Source: Sphingobacteriales bacterium (lineage in GTDB: Bacteria; Bacteroidota; Bacteroidia; Chitinophagales; Chitinophagaceae). Taken from it: a stretch of 64,000 bases of DNA. Below the pieces are notes generated by a model. The model had not been told where the DNA came from. It ran no database searches and was given only the letters and a program-made list of their open reading frames with translations. The stretch is taken from the NCBI GenBank assembly GCA_026391525.1, contig JAPLEF010000146.1, forward strand, positions 28,349 to 92,348. The letters are read 5' to 3'. Within the stretch, counting starts at the first letter, position 1; each line of letters begins with the position of its first letter. This document shows, piece by piece, positions 26,217-35,441 of this stretch. A program made the translations under genes and the position numbers.

Positions 26217-27452
26217 ATGAAAAATAATATCTGTGGAACGAAAGTACTGGCCTTACTGGCTATTGCATTTACCTTCACTTTCGTATCCTGTAACAAAGAA
26301 CCGGAGGAAATCATCGACAATACCGTAATCACTCCTCCTGTAAGTAATTTAACCCTTGCTGAAACACTCGATAATAATGCTGATGACAGCCTGTATTACC
26401 GGCTTGTGGTTCATGGTGGACAAGTGCCTGTGATAAGCAATGACAGCAGTTCATACACGCTATTTGTGCCAAATAACAATGCGATGCGTGTTTTCATCAA
26501 CGCTATTTCCGGTGGATTAGTTCCTATAAATGCACCCGATGCGGTATTCTCCGGATTTATCACCAATAATATTCCGCCAACAACCGCCGGTGCAATCGTT
26601 GGATATAATATCATACCGCAAATTGTGCGTGCTGCACAGATACCGGGTACTTTTCCAAACCTGCAGTATCCAACAACAATCAACCCGGCACCTTCCATTA
26701 GCGCATTGCTTAGGCTTACCACTTTTCCAACCACACGCAATGGCGCATGGGTTAATAATATTCCGATTACTGCAGTAGATCAGGAAGCTGTAAATGGTGT
26801 AATACATCATACTGCATTTTTGGTTACCCCTCCACAGCGGTTCTTATGGGATAGGATCAATACAGATACAGACCTGGAATATCTTAAAGCAGCGATAGTT
26901 CGTGCCGACAGCGGAACTGCTGCTCCTGGTTTCCTCGTAGGGGTTTTGAATAATATCGGCGCTAACCTTACAGTATTTGCACCAACAGATGCAGCGTTTC
27001 AGGGCACACTCACTTTAGCGATTGCTCAGATTTTGATCAATTTGGGAGTTCCTCCTGCAACGGCATTGGCTCAGGCACAGGCGCTGGCATCTACTCCGGC
27101 AATTTTCAGCAACCCTAATCTTTATCCATTCCTTACTGCACAAACCGTAAAAGGCATAGTAGTGTATCATGTATTGGGCAAACGGGCATTTACCAATAAC
27201 TTTCCTACCACTTTAACCAATTATCCAACCTTATTGAACGGGGCAGTAGCTGCTCATCCGGGTTTAGGCATACAAGCCACTTTCGGTGTTCCCTTTGTAT
27301 CTGCTGCAACGGTAAAAGGATTGGGTAACCCAACGGCTGCAAACATTGTTATCAATGCATCACCCTTAATACCGGATCCCAATGGTTCAAGCGATCAGCA
27401 TTACCTCAATGGGGTGATTCATAAAATAGATCAGGTTTTATTGCCACAATAG
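26217..27452 (+). CDS. Fasciclin (FAS1)-domain lipoprotein, two domains
   Basis: The 411-residue lipoprotein has the lipobox FTFTFVSC (Cys about 25). Two FAS1 repeats are visible: the first with YTLFVPNNNAMRVF and VNGVIHHTAF, the second with LTVFAPTDAAFQGTL and YLNGVIHKIDQVLLPQ. FAS1 domains mediate adhesion or carbohydrate and protein binding at the cell surface. The position just after a TonB receptor, where SusD usually sits, suggests a surface partner of that receptor; this is inference. A terminator follows directly. Confidence 0.9.
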   Translation: MKNNICGTKVLALLAIAFTFTFVSCNKEPEEIIDNTVITPPVSNLTLAETLDNNADDSLYYRLVVHGGQVPVISNDSSSYTLFVPNNNAMRVFINAISGGLVPINAPDAVFSGFITNNIPPTTAGAIVGYNIIPQIVRAAQIPGTFPNLQYPTTINPAPSISALLRLTTFPTTRNGAWVNNIPITAVDQEAVNGVIHHTAFLVTPPQRFLWDRINTDTDLEYLKAAIVRADSGTAAPGFLVGVLNNIGANLTVFAPTDAAFQGTLTLAIAQILINLGVPPATALAQAQALASTPAIFSNPNLYPFLTAQTVKGIVVYHVLGKRAFTNNFPTTLTNYPTLLNGAVAAHPGLGIQATFGVPFVSAATVKGLGNPTAANIVINASPLIPDPNGSSDQHYLNGVIHKIDQVLLPQ

Positions 27453-27468
27453 TTTTTCAACTTATCGT

Positions 27469-27503
27469 TAAAAAAAGCTCCTGTAAATTTGCAGGAGCTT
27501 TTC
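27469..27503 (+). terminator. Rho-independent terminator after the FAS1 gene
   Basis: AAAAGCTCCTG (27473-27483) pairs with CAGGAGCTTTT (27492-27502) around an 8-nt loop. The T-run gives an intrinsic terminator on the + strand, and the A-run does the same for the minus strand gene that ends at 27555. Confidence 0.88.
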
Positions 27504-27554
27504 TATTATTTTTGAGTTGAAAAAACCAAGGTTGATTGATCCAAGAGGATGATA

Positions 27555-28367
27555 TTAGTTATTCAATTTCAATTCAAATAATTTTGGCCAGCGTTTCCCG
27601 GTGATGAGAAAAAGGTTTCGGCTACGGTCGTACGCAATGCCGTTGAGCACATTGGTACGGTAGGCTATAATATCTGAAGGTGAAAGCAAACCGGCCAGAT
27701 TCATTCTTCCTACAACATGGCCGGATTCTGCATCGATTTTCAAAATCATATCGGTTTCATACACATTGGCATAAATAAAACCATCTACATATTCCAGTTC
27801 GTTGAGCATATTTACATTGCCCAGGTTATCCTTTACAGCGATGGTATTTTTGATCTTGAAATTTGACGGGTCAACGAAATATAAATTGGCAGATCCATCG
27901 CTGATGATGAGCGAACTGCTGTCGTGCGTGATTCCCCATCCTTCCATCGGCCAGAAAATAGTTTGAATGGGTTTATCGATATTCTTCAATTCATAAACAT
28001 AAACTATATTATTCTGCCAGGTAAGTTGGTAGAGCTTATCCTTAAAAATGGTGATACCCTCTCCAAATGTGGTATCCGAACCCATAGGATGGTTTTTTTC
28101 CACATTGCCGGTAGACCAATCAGTGATGCGAAGCGATGAACTGTTATAATCTCCCGTACCCTCAAATAGCTTCCCATCATGCATCTCAAGCCCCTGTGTA
28201 TATGCACTGGTATCATGCGGATGCTGGCTTAAAATGGTAAAGGATATTTCTTTTGGTGCGGCAATTCCGGTAGGAGCGGGAATCAAATCAGGGTCGCTAT
28301 CTACTGTTTTAGGGTTATTACAAGCCAGAAAAAATAAGCTCAGCAAAAAAATAGGGGAACGTTTCAT
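27555..28367 (-). CDS. Glutaminyl-peptide cyclotransferase (plant/bacterial type), lipoprotein
   Basis: The enzyme turns N-terminal glutamine of peptides into pyroglutamate. The 270-residue protein has the lipobox LSLFFLAC (Cys16). The five-bladed propeller of this QC type is marked by HDTSAYTQGLEMHDGKLFEGTG (with catalytic Glu), EGITIFKDKLYQLTW, GWGITHDSSSLIISDGS and LNGIAYDRSRNLFLITGKRWPKLFEL. In Bacteroidota, QC acts on secreted and lipoprotein substrates after signal cleavage, consistent with an envelope location here. Confidence 0.92.
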   Translation of the reverse strand: MKRSPIFLLSLFFLACNNPKTVDSDPDLIPAPTGIAAPKEISFTILSQHPHDTSAYTQGLEMHDGKLFEGTGDYNSSSLRITDWSTGNVEKNHPMGSDTTFGEGITIFKDKLYQLTWQNNIVYVYELKNIDKPIQTIFWPMEGWGITHDSSSLIISDGSANLYFVDPSNFKIKNTIAVKDNLGNVNMLNELEYVDGFIYANVYETDMILKIDAESGHVVGRMNLAGLLSPSDIIAYRTNVLNGIAYDRSRNLFLITGKRWPKLFELKLNN

Positions 28368-28626
28368 ACTGTGGGTTTACCTACAAAATTAGGATTACTC
28401 GATGGCCTGCTATAAGATATTCTGAAAATAATTGGTAAATATTTTCTTTTTCTGGTTTATGTTATTATTTTTGTACTACCTCTGAGCCGATATTTATACT
28501 TTCCATAATTATAAATGCTGCGCTCCTTCCAATATACAGAATTACTGCAGTACGTTTCAATTCCTCGAAAAAGCTGGTCAATATCATTTTGAAAAATGAT
28601 TGCATAGTCATTTTTAATATTCCCTG

Positions 28627-29865
28627 ATGAAGGTTCCAGTAGTGTTTTTGATTTCCCTTTTGTGGATAGGTACGTTACAGGCACAACGTGATTGTAGCTT
28701 TAAAATGATACCTGCAGATCAGGGTACTTTGCAGCAATTCAGAACAGATAACAGTTCGTTACAAAGTGCTGTTTCCCGCGATACGGCAGCCAATGAAATC
28801 ATTACGATTCCGGTTGTTATTCATCTTCTTTTTAATAATGCGGCACAGAATTTAAGTGATGCCCAGGTACTTTCTCAACTTAAGGTTTTGAATGATGATT
28901 TTCGCAGGCTCAATGCAGATGCTGCAAATACTCCTGACGCCTTCCGTAGTGTAGCTGCTGATACCCGTATCATGTTCTGCCTCGCACAGGTAGATCCACA
29001 GGGACGTCCTTCAAAAGGAATCATCAGGAAGTATACCACAAAAGAATATTTTCTCGGCGACGATGGGATGAAGTTTTCTGCTGCAGGTGGAGATGATGCA
29101 TGGGACTGTAAAAAATACCTTAATATCTGGGTGTGTAGTATGTTTGGCCGTAATTTGGGATATGCAACTCCTCCGGGCGGACAAGCAGATAAAGACGGTG
29201 TGGTAATTAATTACGATGTGTTCGGATCAATCGGAAACCTGCGTACTAATTTCGACAAAGGCCGCACAGCAACACATGAAGTGGGTCATTGGTTAGGATT
29301 ACAACACCTCTGGGGCGATCAAAACTGTGGCAGTGATGGCATCATGGATACACCACAACAAGCCAGCTATAATTACAATTGTCCTTCTTTTCCTCATGTA
29401 TCCAGTTGTTCTCCGAATGCAAATGGAGATATGTTCATGAACTATATGGATTTCACCAGTGATGTGTGCATGAATATGTTCACACTGGGACAAAAGGAAA
29501 AGATGCGTTCCTTGTTTGCTTTGAACGGTATCAGGAATAGCTTTTTACTTTCCTACGCTTGCGACAGTTCATTGGCTACTGGTGCACCTGTACCCGACGA
29601 TACGATTCCGGTTGCTCGTACTGCAGCAGGTATAAACATCTTTCCGAACCCGGTTCAGCAAATGGTAAACATCGAAACCACCAACGGATATGAGCTGAAA
29701 GGGAAAACGATAAGCATCTTCACGGTATCGGGTAACCGCATTTTTCAGCAAATGTGCAACAGTAATACAGAAAAAATCAACCTGGGCCAATTAGCTGCAG
29801 GAATTTATATCCTTACCGTAGGTGAAGGCAATGACAGGAAAATAACAAAATTGATAAAATTATAA
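28627..29865 (+). CDS. Secreted M43-type zinc metalloprotease with T9SS sorting domain
   Basis: The 412-residue protease has a signal peptide (LISLLWIGTLQAQ), the zinc motif HEVGHWLGLQH (His217, Glu218, His221, His227), and a Met-turn MNYMDFTSD, matching the pappalysin (M43B) group. Cysteines are plentiful, as expected for disulfides. Residues about 335-412 form a type A T9SS sorting domain (INIFPNPVQQMVNIE, AGIYILTV, KITKLIKL). It should be exported and attached to the surface or released. It is preceded by a 259-bp gap without a recognised gene. Confidence 0.94.
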   Translation: MKVPVVFLISLLWIGTLQAQRDCSFKMIPADQGTLQQFRTDNSSLQSAVSRDTAANEIITIPVVIHLLFNNAAQNLSDAQVLSQLKVLNDDFRRLNADAANTPDAFRSVAADTRIMFCLAQVDPQGRPSKGIIRKYTTKEYFLGDDGMKFSAAGGDDAWDCKKYLNIWVCSMFGRNLGYATPPGGQADKDGVVINYDVFGSIGNLRTNFDKGRTATHEVGHWLGLQHLWGDQNCGSDGIMDTPQQASYNYNCPSFPHVSSCSPNANGDMFMNYMDFTSDVCMNMFTLGQKEKMRSLFALNGIRNSFLLSYACDSSLATGAPVPDDTIPVARTAAGINIFPNPVQQMVNIETTNGYELKGKTISIFTVSGNRIFQQMCNSNTEKINLGQLAAGIYILTVGEGNDRKITKLIKL

Positions 29866-29892
29866 AACGCGTTTTCTTTGGGGGTTATTAGT

Positions 29893-29928
29893 TGCCGGGC
29901 TATTTCTATAGGCCGGCATCATTTTTTA
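29893..29928. terminator. Hairpin terminator between convergent genes
   Basis: TGCCGG (29893) and CCGGCA (ending 29918) pair. An inner CTAT/ATAG pair extends the stem to 10 bp with one G-G mismatch and a 4-nt loop. ATTTTTTATA follows on the + strand. It terminates the M43 gene (end 29865) and may also serve the - strand gene ending at 29926. Confidence 0.8.
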
Positions 29929-31059
29929 TACACCGCCTGAAATGCGCTGATGATAAATTACATTCCTATCCTTCAAATATTGCATCATAAAGGAATAACT
30001 GGATGCTGACTTTCCCAGCAACTCTGGCGGAAAAACGCCCGTTTCAGTGAACAAGCCTTTGATGAGCACGTTTAATGCAGCATTACAGGTATATCCCGTA
30101 GTACGGCTCATCGAACTGATGCCGGAAGTTTTATCAGTTTCATCATACAATAAGTATTCAATGTGTTGACGTGAACCCTCTTTCTCTCCTGAAATACTGA
30201 TTTTCATCAGTGTGAATTCTTCCTCATCCTCTTCAAGTTTCCATTGATCGAATAACAGTTTTGTTGTAAGCTCTAAGGGCACAACGGTTTGTCCATCTAC
30301 CAGCATTGGTTCCCGATTCATAAATCCTGCTTTGAATAATGCCTTCATGAGAGCGGCATGGCCCGGGTAACGAAGGGTTTTTTCTTTCATGTTCGGGATA
30401 TGCGGCATCGTGTAGATCAAACTCCTTAATCCATCACTGTTAAACGATTCCAAGGTTCCCACATGCGGCAAGTCGTGCCATTCTACATCGCTTAAAGCGG
30501 GTTTGCTGATTAATTGCCCCTGCTCAACATAGCGTGCTGTTCGGGTATATTCTTCAATCACATCAATCGGTGAAAACGGGGCTTTGTATTCAAACGGCAA
30601 CACACGTAGCTTTGGCAAACCGCCAACAAGGCATTCAAAATGGGTCACTGTCATCTGGTTGTCATGGTATCCCAGGATAAGGTTGCTCATCCCTGGAGCT
30701 ACGCCGCAATCCACTATGGCTGTCACTCCCTTTGCCTTTGCCACTATATCAAGTTGCAAGGCATCTTCAGGGAAGAAACTGATATCCACTACATTTTTAC
30801 CTGCATTGATGATGGCTTCAAGTGCTTGATATCCCATAAATCCGGGTACTGCACAAACCACCCATTGAAAGGGGGCTAAGAAATTCGAATAGGCATCGTA
30901 GTTACTCAAATCGCAGATTTCTGTTTTGATTTTTCCATTCGTAGCCAATTTCATAAGCGAAGTTGCTGATATATCAAAAGAAGTAACCTCATAGTTTAAG
31001 GAAAGATCTTTAGCGATGGCACTGCCTACCATCCCGGCACCCAAAACTGCAATTTGCAT
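29926..31059 (-). CDS. Saccharopine dehydrogenase-like NAD(P)-binding protein
   Basis: The 377-residue protein has the Rossmann motif VLGAGMVGSAIAKDLS and the Sacchrp_dh_NADP segment WVVCAVPGFMGYQALEAIINAGKNVVDISF, followed by AIVDCGVAPGMSNL. This is the saccharopine dehydrogenase or reductase fold (Lys9-like), which interconverts saccharopine with aminoadipate semialdehyde and glutamate in lysine metabolism. It could equally be an unrelated oxidoreductase of the same fold. It stands alone, flanked by a terminator, with no lysine genes nearby. Confidence 0.88.
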   Translation of the reverse strand: MQIAVLGAGMVGSAIAKDLSLNYEVTSFDISATSLMKLATNGKIKTEICDLSNYDAYSNFLAPFQWVVCAVPGFMGYQALEAIINAGKNVVDISFFPEDALQLDIVAKAKGVTAIVDCGVAPGMSNLILGYHDNQMTVTHFECLVGGLPKLRVLPFEYKAPFSPIDVIEEYTRTARYVEQGQLISKPALSDVEWHDLPHVGTLESFNSDGLRSLIYTMPHIPNMKEKTLRYPGHAALMKALFKAGFMNREPMLVDGQTVVPLELTTKLLFDQWKLEEDEEEFTLMKISISGEKEGSRQHIEYLLYDETDKTSGISSMSRTTGYTCNAALNVLIKGLFTETGVFPPELLGKSASSYSFMMQYLKDRNVIYHQRISGGV

Positions 31060-31243
31060 GGTTGATGATTAATTTCTGATCTGAATTTTGATTCCGCAAG
31101 CTAAGATACTAAAGCCCGATGCAATAAATTGAAAGGATTGATGATTTGATCTGTCGGGATCTGTAATATATGGAGCAAACACGCGTTTAAAGCTTCTATC
31201 AACGGGCTGATCTATTTTAACCCTTTATTAGCAAGGCAGCCTG

Positions 31244-31251
31244 TACATTTG
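31244..31251 (+). promoter_or_regulatory. Candidate -7 box TACATTTG
   Basis: TACATTTG matches TAnnTTTG and ends 9 nt before the ATG at 31261 of the DUF4197 gene. The track start (TTG, 31249) overlaps the box, which argues for the later ATG. No clear -33 TTG at normal spacing. Confidence 0.4.
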
Positions 31252-31260
31252 TATAAAATA

Positions 31261-32028
31261 ATGTCTATGAAAAAACTGCTATTTACCATCTTAACTTTTG
31301 CCTTGTTTCAATCAATACAGGCACAGGGCATATTGGATAAATTGAATAAGAAACTCAAAACTGATACTACGGTAAAGTCGAACCGTTCTTTGGATGGTGT
31401 GCTCAACCGAAAATCTGGCAATAATTTATCTTCTGCAGAAATAATCGATGGCCTGAAAGAAGCCTTATCGGTTGGTACTAACAACACGACCCTGAAACTT
31501 GGTGCTGCAGATGGATTTTATAAAGATGCAGTGCTCAAAATCCTAATGCCTGAAGAAGCCAAGCAAGTGGAATCAGTTTTACGCAAAGCAGGGATGGGAA
31601 GTATGGTCGACAAAGCAATCCTATCAATGAACCGTGCCGCTGAAGATGCAACTAAGGAAGTAGGGGATATTTTTTTGGGTGCCATTAAAGGGATGACCGT
31701 AAACGACGGACTAAGCATTTTGAAAGGTGGTGATTTTGCAGCTACTGAATACTTGCGCAAAACCAGCAGCACAGCACTCACTGAAAAAATGCGCCCCGTA
31801 ATTGAAACATCTTTAAAAAAATTCGATGCCACTACGTATTGGAAAGACGTATTCACCCAATACAACAGGCTATCATTCAAAAAAGTTGATACCGACCTAA
31901 TTAGCTACGTAACAGATAAATCTTTAGATGCCTTGTTTTATACCATCGCACAGGAAGAGCAGAAAATAAGAAAAGACCCGGCAGCACAGGTTACATCTTT
32001 ATTGAAAAAAGTTTTCGCACAACCCTAA
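31261..32028 (+). CDS. DUF4197-family secreted protein
   Basis: This 255-residue protein (start ATG at 31261, or 31267) has a signal peptide (KKLLFTILTFALFQSIQAQ) and the DUF4197 pattern: GILDKLNKK, IDGLKEALSVGTNNTTLKLG, ADGFYKDAVLKILMPEEA, AEDATKEVGDIFLGAIKGMTVNDGLSIL, STALTEKMRPVIETSL. The family is mainly alpha-helical, periplasmic, and of unknown function. It is convergent with the S46 peptidase gene, with 3 bp between. Confidence 0.9.
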   Translation: MSMKKLLFTILTFALFQSIQAQGILDKLNKKLKTDTTVKSNRSLDGVLNRKSGNNLSSAEIIDGLKEALSVGTNNTTLKLGAADGFYKDAVLKILMPEEAKQVESVLRKAGMGSMVDKAILSMNRAAEDATKEVGDIFLGAIKGMTVNDGLSILKGGDFAATEYLRKTSSTALTEKMRPVIETSLKKFDATTYWKDVFTQYNRLSFKKVDTDLISYVTDKSLDALFYTIAQEEQKIRKDPAAQVTSLLKKVFAQP

Positions 32029-32031
32029 CCG

Positions 32032-34188
32032 TTATTTACCGGAGGAAATATTCATCTCTGCAATCAGGTTGGTTGCCCCGGCAAACTTATCAACGATGAA
32101 TAGGATGTACCTGATATCCACCATGATGTTCCTGCAGATGCTGGCATCATAATTCAGGTCACTCATAGTGCCTTCCCAAACCCGGTCGAAATTCAGCCCC
32201 ACCAGATTGCCATACGCATCAAGCGCCGGACTTCCGGAGTTGCCTCCCGTAGTATGATTGGCTGCAATAAAACAAACGGGTTGTTTTCCATTTACCCCAT
32301 ACCGGCCAAAATCTTTTGTTTTATAGAGATCTATCAGCTTTTGCGGAACATCAAATTCATAATCTCCCGGTTTATATTTCTCCATGATCCCTTCCATGTA
32401 GGTATAGTAATGGTAACTCACTCCATTACTTGGCTGATAGGGTTTTACATTTCCATAAGTGACCCGTAAGGTGCCATTGGCATCCGGATAAAACTTCTTT
32501 TCAGGAAACACTTCCAATTGCGCCTTCATGTAGCTTCGTTGCCATTGATTGATATTGCTCTGCCATTCATTCAATTTAGGCGAAACATTTGTAGTATAGG
32601 TTTTATTCATATCCAGGTACAATTGATAGGCAGGATCAGCTCCAATCGCTTCAATGGTTTCTGCTGGCGTTTTGGCGAGAAGTGCATACATGCTGTCGGG
32701 ATAGGCAAAGCTGGTTTTGGCATAAAGGTCTGCAGCAACGGCCAGGTAAGTCTGCTGCTGATTGGTGAGCGATTGTTTCAAAATAGGGGACACATAATTC
32801 CCTGGCTGATCAACCGAATACAATGCAATCAAACTTTCAAAAAGAGAGCGGTCTACCTGCATATTATACTCCTTATAAGTTTCTTCCAGTTTAATCCTGA
32901 TTTCTTCTTTCCTTTTCAAATAGCTTGCTTCATCTTTTGCATAGGCTATTACCAAACTATTCATATCTGCTGCGATACCCATCAATTCTATCCTGGGCAT
33001 CACCTCATTGTAATAATCTCTTGCATACGCATAAGGTTCAATCATTGCATAGGCTTCATTGAGTTTGGGCAGCAAGTCGGAATAAGCGGCTTTCCATTGT
33101 GGATTAGCATTCACGCGTTTGGTAAATTCCATTTCATAAGCAAGTTTTTTATCTACAGCCCCGGAACGGGTAAGGCCCAGTACTTCGCCTTGCCATTTTT
33201 TATAGGCATTTTCTACACTTGCATATTTTGCAGCATACTGAATGCGGATTTTTTCGTCGCTACGCATGTACCTGTTGAGTACGTCAAGGGCTTGGTGCCT
33301 GATTTTTATCTTAGCCGGATCGTTTACGGTCATCACTTGTTTAACGGCAGCAGCAGTAAGGTATTCATTGGTTCTTCCCGGAAAACCAAATACCATGGTG
33401 AAGTCGCCTTCTTTCAATCCCTTCAGTGAAATTTTCAAAGAGCGTTTAGGCGTATACGGTACATTTTCGGGAGAATAGGCCGCAGGCTTATTGTCTTTGC
33501 CGGCATAAATCCGGAACATCGAAAAATCGCCGGTATGTCTGGGCCACATCCAATTGTCTGTATCTTTTCCAAAATTACCGATTGATGATGGAGGTGCGCC
33601 AACCAGGCGAACATCCCGATAGGTTTCAGTAACAAACAGGTAATATTTATTGCCGTCAAAAAATGGACGGATGATCAGGTCTTCATAAGTTTCTTTCTTG
33701 TAGTCTTTACGCAATTGTGCGATATTCTTATCGATCAGAGATTGCCTTTCCTTCTCTGAAATATTTGCAGGAAGTCCGGCAAGTACAGTGTTGGTAACTT
33801 CTTCTATTCGTACGATAAACGTAGCAAACAAGCTCTGGTTCGGCAGTTCCTGTCCATAGTTTTTTGCCCAAAAACCTTTTTGGATGTAATTATCGGTTAG
33901 GGAAGAATGATTTTGTATCGCATCGAAGCCGCAATGGTGGTTGGTGAGCAGTAATCCTTTATCGGAAATCACTTCTGCTGTACAAAATCCGCCAAAGCTC
34001 ACGATGGCATCTTTCAAACTGCTTTTACTGATGCTGTAAATATCAGCGGCACTTATTTTCATGCCCATCCGTTTCATCTCTTTTTCATTTAGCGATTGTA
34101 ATAACTGCGGCAGCCACATGCCTTCATCGGCCTTCACTTTTACAGAGAATAAAATGAAAATACCCAGGCTCAGGAAAAAAGACTTCAT
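32032..34188 (-). CDS. S46-family dipeptidyl-peptidase (DPP7/DPP11-like)
   Basis: The 718-residue periplasmic serine peptidase removes dipeptides from the N-terminus of oligopeptides. A signal peptide (SLGIFILFSVKVKA) precedes the chymotrypsin-fold halves. The catalytic His lies in LLTNHHCGFDAIQ, the Asp region is DNWMWPRHTGDF, and the Ser is in HTTGGNSGSPALDAYG. Family size is about 700-720 residues. Such enzymes allow growth on peptides and amino acids, consistent with the nearby secreted protease. Whether it prefers hydrophobic (DPP7) or acidic (DPP11) P1 residues cannot be told by eye. Confidence 0.95.
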   Translation of the reverse strand: MKSFFLSLGIFILFSVKVKADEGMWLPQLLQSLNEKEMKRMGMKISAADIYSISKSSLKDAIVSFGGFCTAEVISDKGLLLTNHHCGFDAIQNHSSLTDNYIQKGFWAKNYGQELPNQSLFATFIVRIEEVTNTVLAGLPANISEKERQSLIDKNIAQLRKDYKKETYEDLIIRPFFDGNKYYLFVTETYRDVRLVGAPPSSIGNFGKDTDNWMWPRHTGDFSMFRIYAGKDNKPAAYSPENVPYTPKRSLKISLKGLKEGDFTMVFGFPGRTNEYLTAAAVKQVMTVNDPAKIKIRHQALDVLNRYMRSDEKIRIQYAAKYASVENAYKKWQGEVLGLTRSGAVDKKLAYEMEFTKRVNANPQWKAAYSDLLPKLNEAYAMIEPYAYARDYYNEVMPRIELMGIAADMNSLVIAYAKDEASYLKRKEEIRIKLEETYKEYNMQVDRSLFESLIALYSVDQPGNYVSPILKQSLTNQQQTYLAVAADLYAKTSFAYPDSMYALLAKTPAETIEAIGADPAYQLYLDMNKTYTTNVSPKLNEWQSNINQWQRSYMKAQLEVFPEKKFYPDANGTLRVTYGNVKPYQPSNGVSYHYYTYMEGIMEKYKPGDYEFDVPQKLIDLYKTKDFGRYGVNGKQPVCFIAANHTTGGNSGSPALDAYGNLVGLNFDRVWEGTMSDLNYDASICRNIMVDIRYILFIVDKFAGATNLIAEMNISSGK

Positions 34189-34268
34189 ACAAAAAAATTT
34201 ATAGGTAAATGTACTGAAATTAACTTACTGCATTTTCAAAATCAGGACTGCATGATCAGCTATAGGGT

Positions 34269-34691
34269 TCATTTTTCTCCTAATAGTAACTTTGCAAAAC
34301 GGAGGATTTCATCTTTTTCATTTTGTTGAAAAGGTTCCCTTTGCTTATGTTTCTGTTGTAAAAAAAGTACGCGTTTGTGGGTAGGGTATTTCAGTAAAAT
34401 CTCTTCTATCAATGCCGGGAGTGGGTCGGTAACTGGAATCACCGGAAGGTTCAGTGTTTTATCATTGCGGTGCCGGATAGGTTTTTTATTGATGATGGCC
34501 TGCAGCGTTGCCAATCGTGCCGTGGGGATCTCAGCTAGTTTTTCCGCTTTGCTATAAAGTCCTTCCAATTGTTTCCTGCTCAAACCACCCCGGTTACAAT
34601 ATTGCTGATAAAGGCTTTCAACGAAACTGGAATCAGGCCGGGCTGCTTTAAGCATCTTTAAGATATCCATCACTATATCAATACCCGACAT
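34269..34691 (-). CDS. Conserved hypothetical protein, small and helical
   Basis: The 140-residue soluble, basic protein is not from a named family known to me. It has a clear motif-like stretch FVESLYQQYCNRGGLSRKQLEGLYSKAEK and a C-terminal charged part KHKQREPFQQNEKDEILRFAK. There is no signal peptide, membrane helix or enzyme motif. It lies between the S46 peptidase and a PNPOx-family gene on the same strand, about 80 bp from each. Confidence 0.65.
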   Translation of the reverse strand: MSGIDIVMDILKMLKAARPDSSFVESLYQQYCNRGGLSRKQLEGLYSKAEKLAEIPTARLATLQAIINKKPIRHRNDKTLNLPVIPVTDPLPALIEEILLKYPTHKRVLFLQQKHKQREPFQQNEKDEILRFAKLLLGEK

Positions 34692-34775
34692 AAATTCAAC
34701 ATTTGGATGAGAAAATATTTACGGTACGAATGAAAGTCATTTAATGTATTGAGAAGCAGTTAATACTTCGTTTAC

Positions 34776-35414
34776 TTATTGATGTTCAGCAACGAAATTT
34801 TTTACACTTTCAGATAACGGAAGTATTTTGCCAAATTTTTCATCGGGTATTGGAGTACTTGCAGTGGTAACCAGCGGTATATGGCCCGACCATGCTTCAT
34901 GTGTAACGGTATCATCACCCTTTGGACCTTCATTGCGAATTTTTGCCGATGCCGTTTCAATTTCAAATTTCACAACCATGGTTGCTTTCAATTGATTGGT
35001 GTCGCCAACAGGAACCTCATCCCAACGTCCTTTGATGATGTTCTCCGTGATCACTTTTAATCCATGCATCCTTTCTGATTCATCACTTATCAAATCTGCT
35101 TTTCCAAATAATACCACCGATCGGTAATTTACAGAGGTATCAAATAGGGTTCTTGCCAAAACAATACCATCCAGATGGGTAACGGATATACAAACTGTTT
35201 GTCCGTTAACAATTTGATTCAGCATGAAATTTTTTGCTGATCCATGTAAATATAAACCGGAACCCGATCTGCCATAGGCTGTAGGAATCATCAGGGTTTG
35301 CCCTTCATGCTGAAAAGCTACATGACATAAAAAACCTGCATCAAGTATTTCGTAAACGGATGACTCATCATTTGCCGCTCTCTTAGCACCTCTAATAACT
35401 GGATTGAAGTTCAT
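34776..35414 (-). CDS. Pyridoxamine 5'-phosphate oxidase-family flavoprotein
   Basis: The 212-residue split-barrel protein has the family motif RGAKRAANDESSVYEIL, FLCHVAFQHEGQTLMIPTAYGR, LYLHGSAKNFMLNQI and ICISVTHLDG-like sequence (VCISVTHLDGIVLA). These are FMN- or F420/heme-binding split barrels with varied roles; the group often found in Bacteroidota is annotated as a PNPOx-family protein, with no proven substrate. It lies 27 bp downstream of the lpdA stop on the same strand, so co-transcription is likely. Confidence 0.87.
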   Translation of the reverse strand: MNFNPVIRGAKRAANDESSVYEILDAGFLCHVAFQHEGQTLMIPTAYGRSGSGLYLHGSAKNFMLNQIVNGQTVCISVTHLDGIVLARTLFDTSVNYRSVVLFGKADLISDESERMHGLKVITENIIKGRWDEVPVGDTNQLKATMVVKFEIETASAKIRNEGPKGDDTVTHEAWSGHIPLVTTASTPIPDEKFGKILPLSESVKNFVAEHQ

Positions 35415-35441
35415 GATGTATTTTTATGCCCATTATTTTGA

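Noticed and set aside
28368-28626. Gene in the 259-bp gap before the M43 protease
   Set aside because: The only ORF (28457-28684, minus) overlaps the protease start and has no protein-like features; nothing else was recognised.
32518-33429. 303-residue ORF on the + strand
   Set aside because: It lies opposite the S46 peptidase gene, which has clear catalytic motifs; the + strand product has no domain and an unlikely Cys/Phe/Ile-rich composition.
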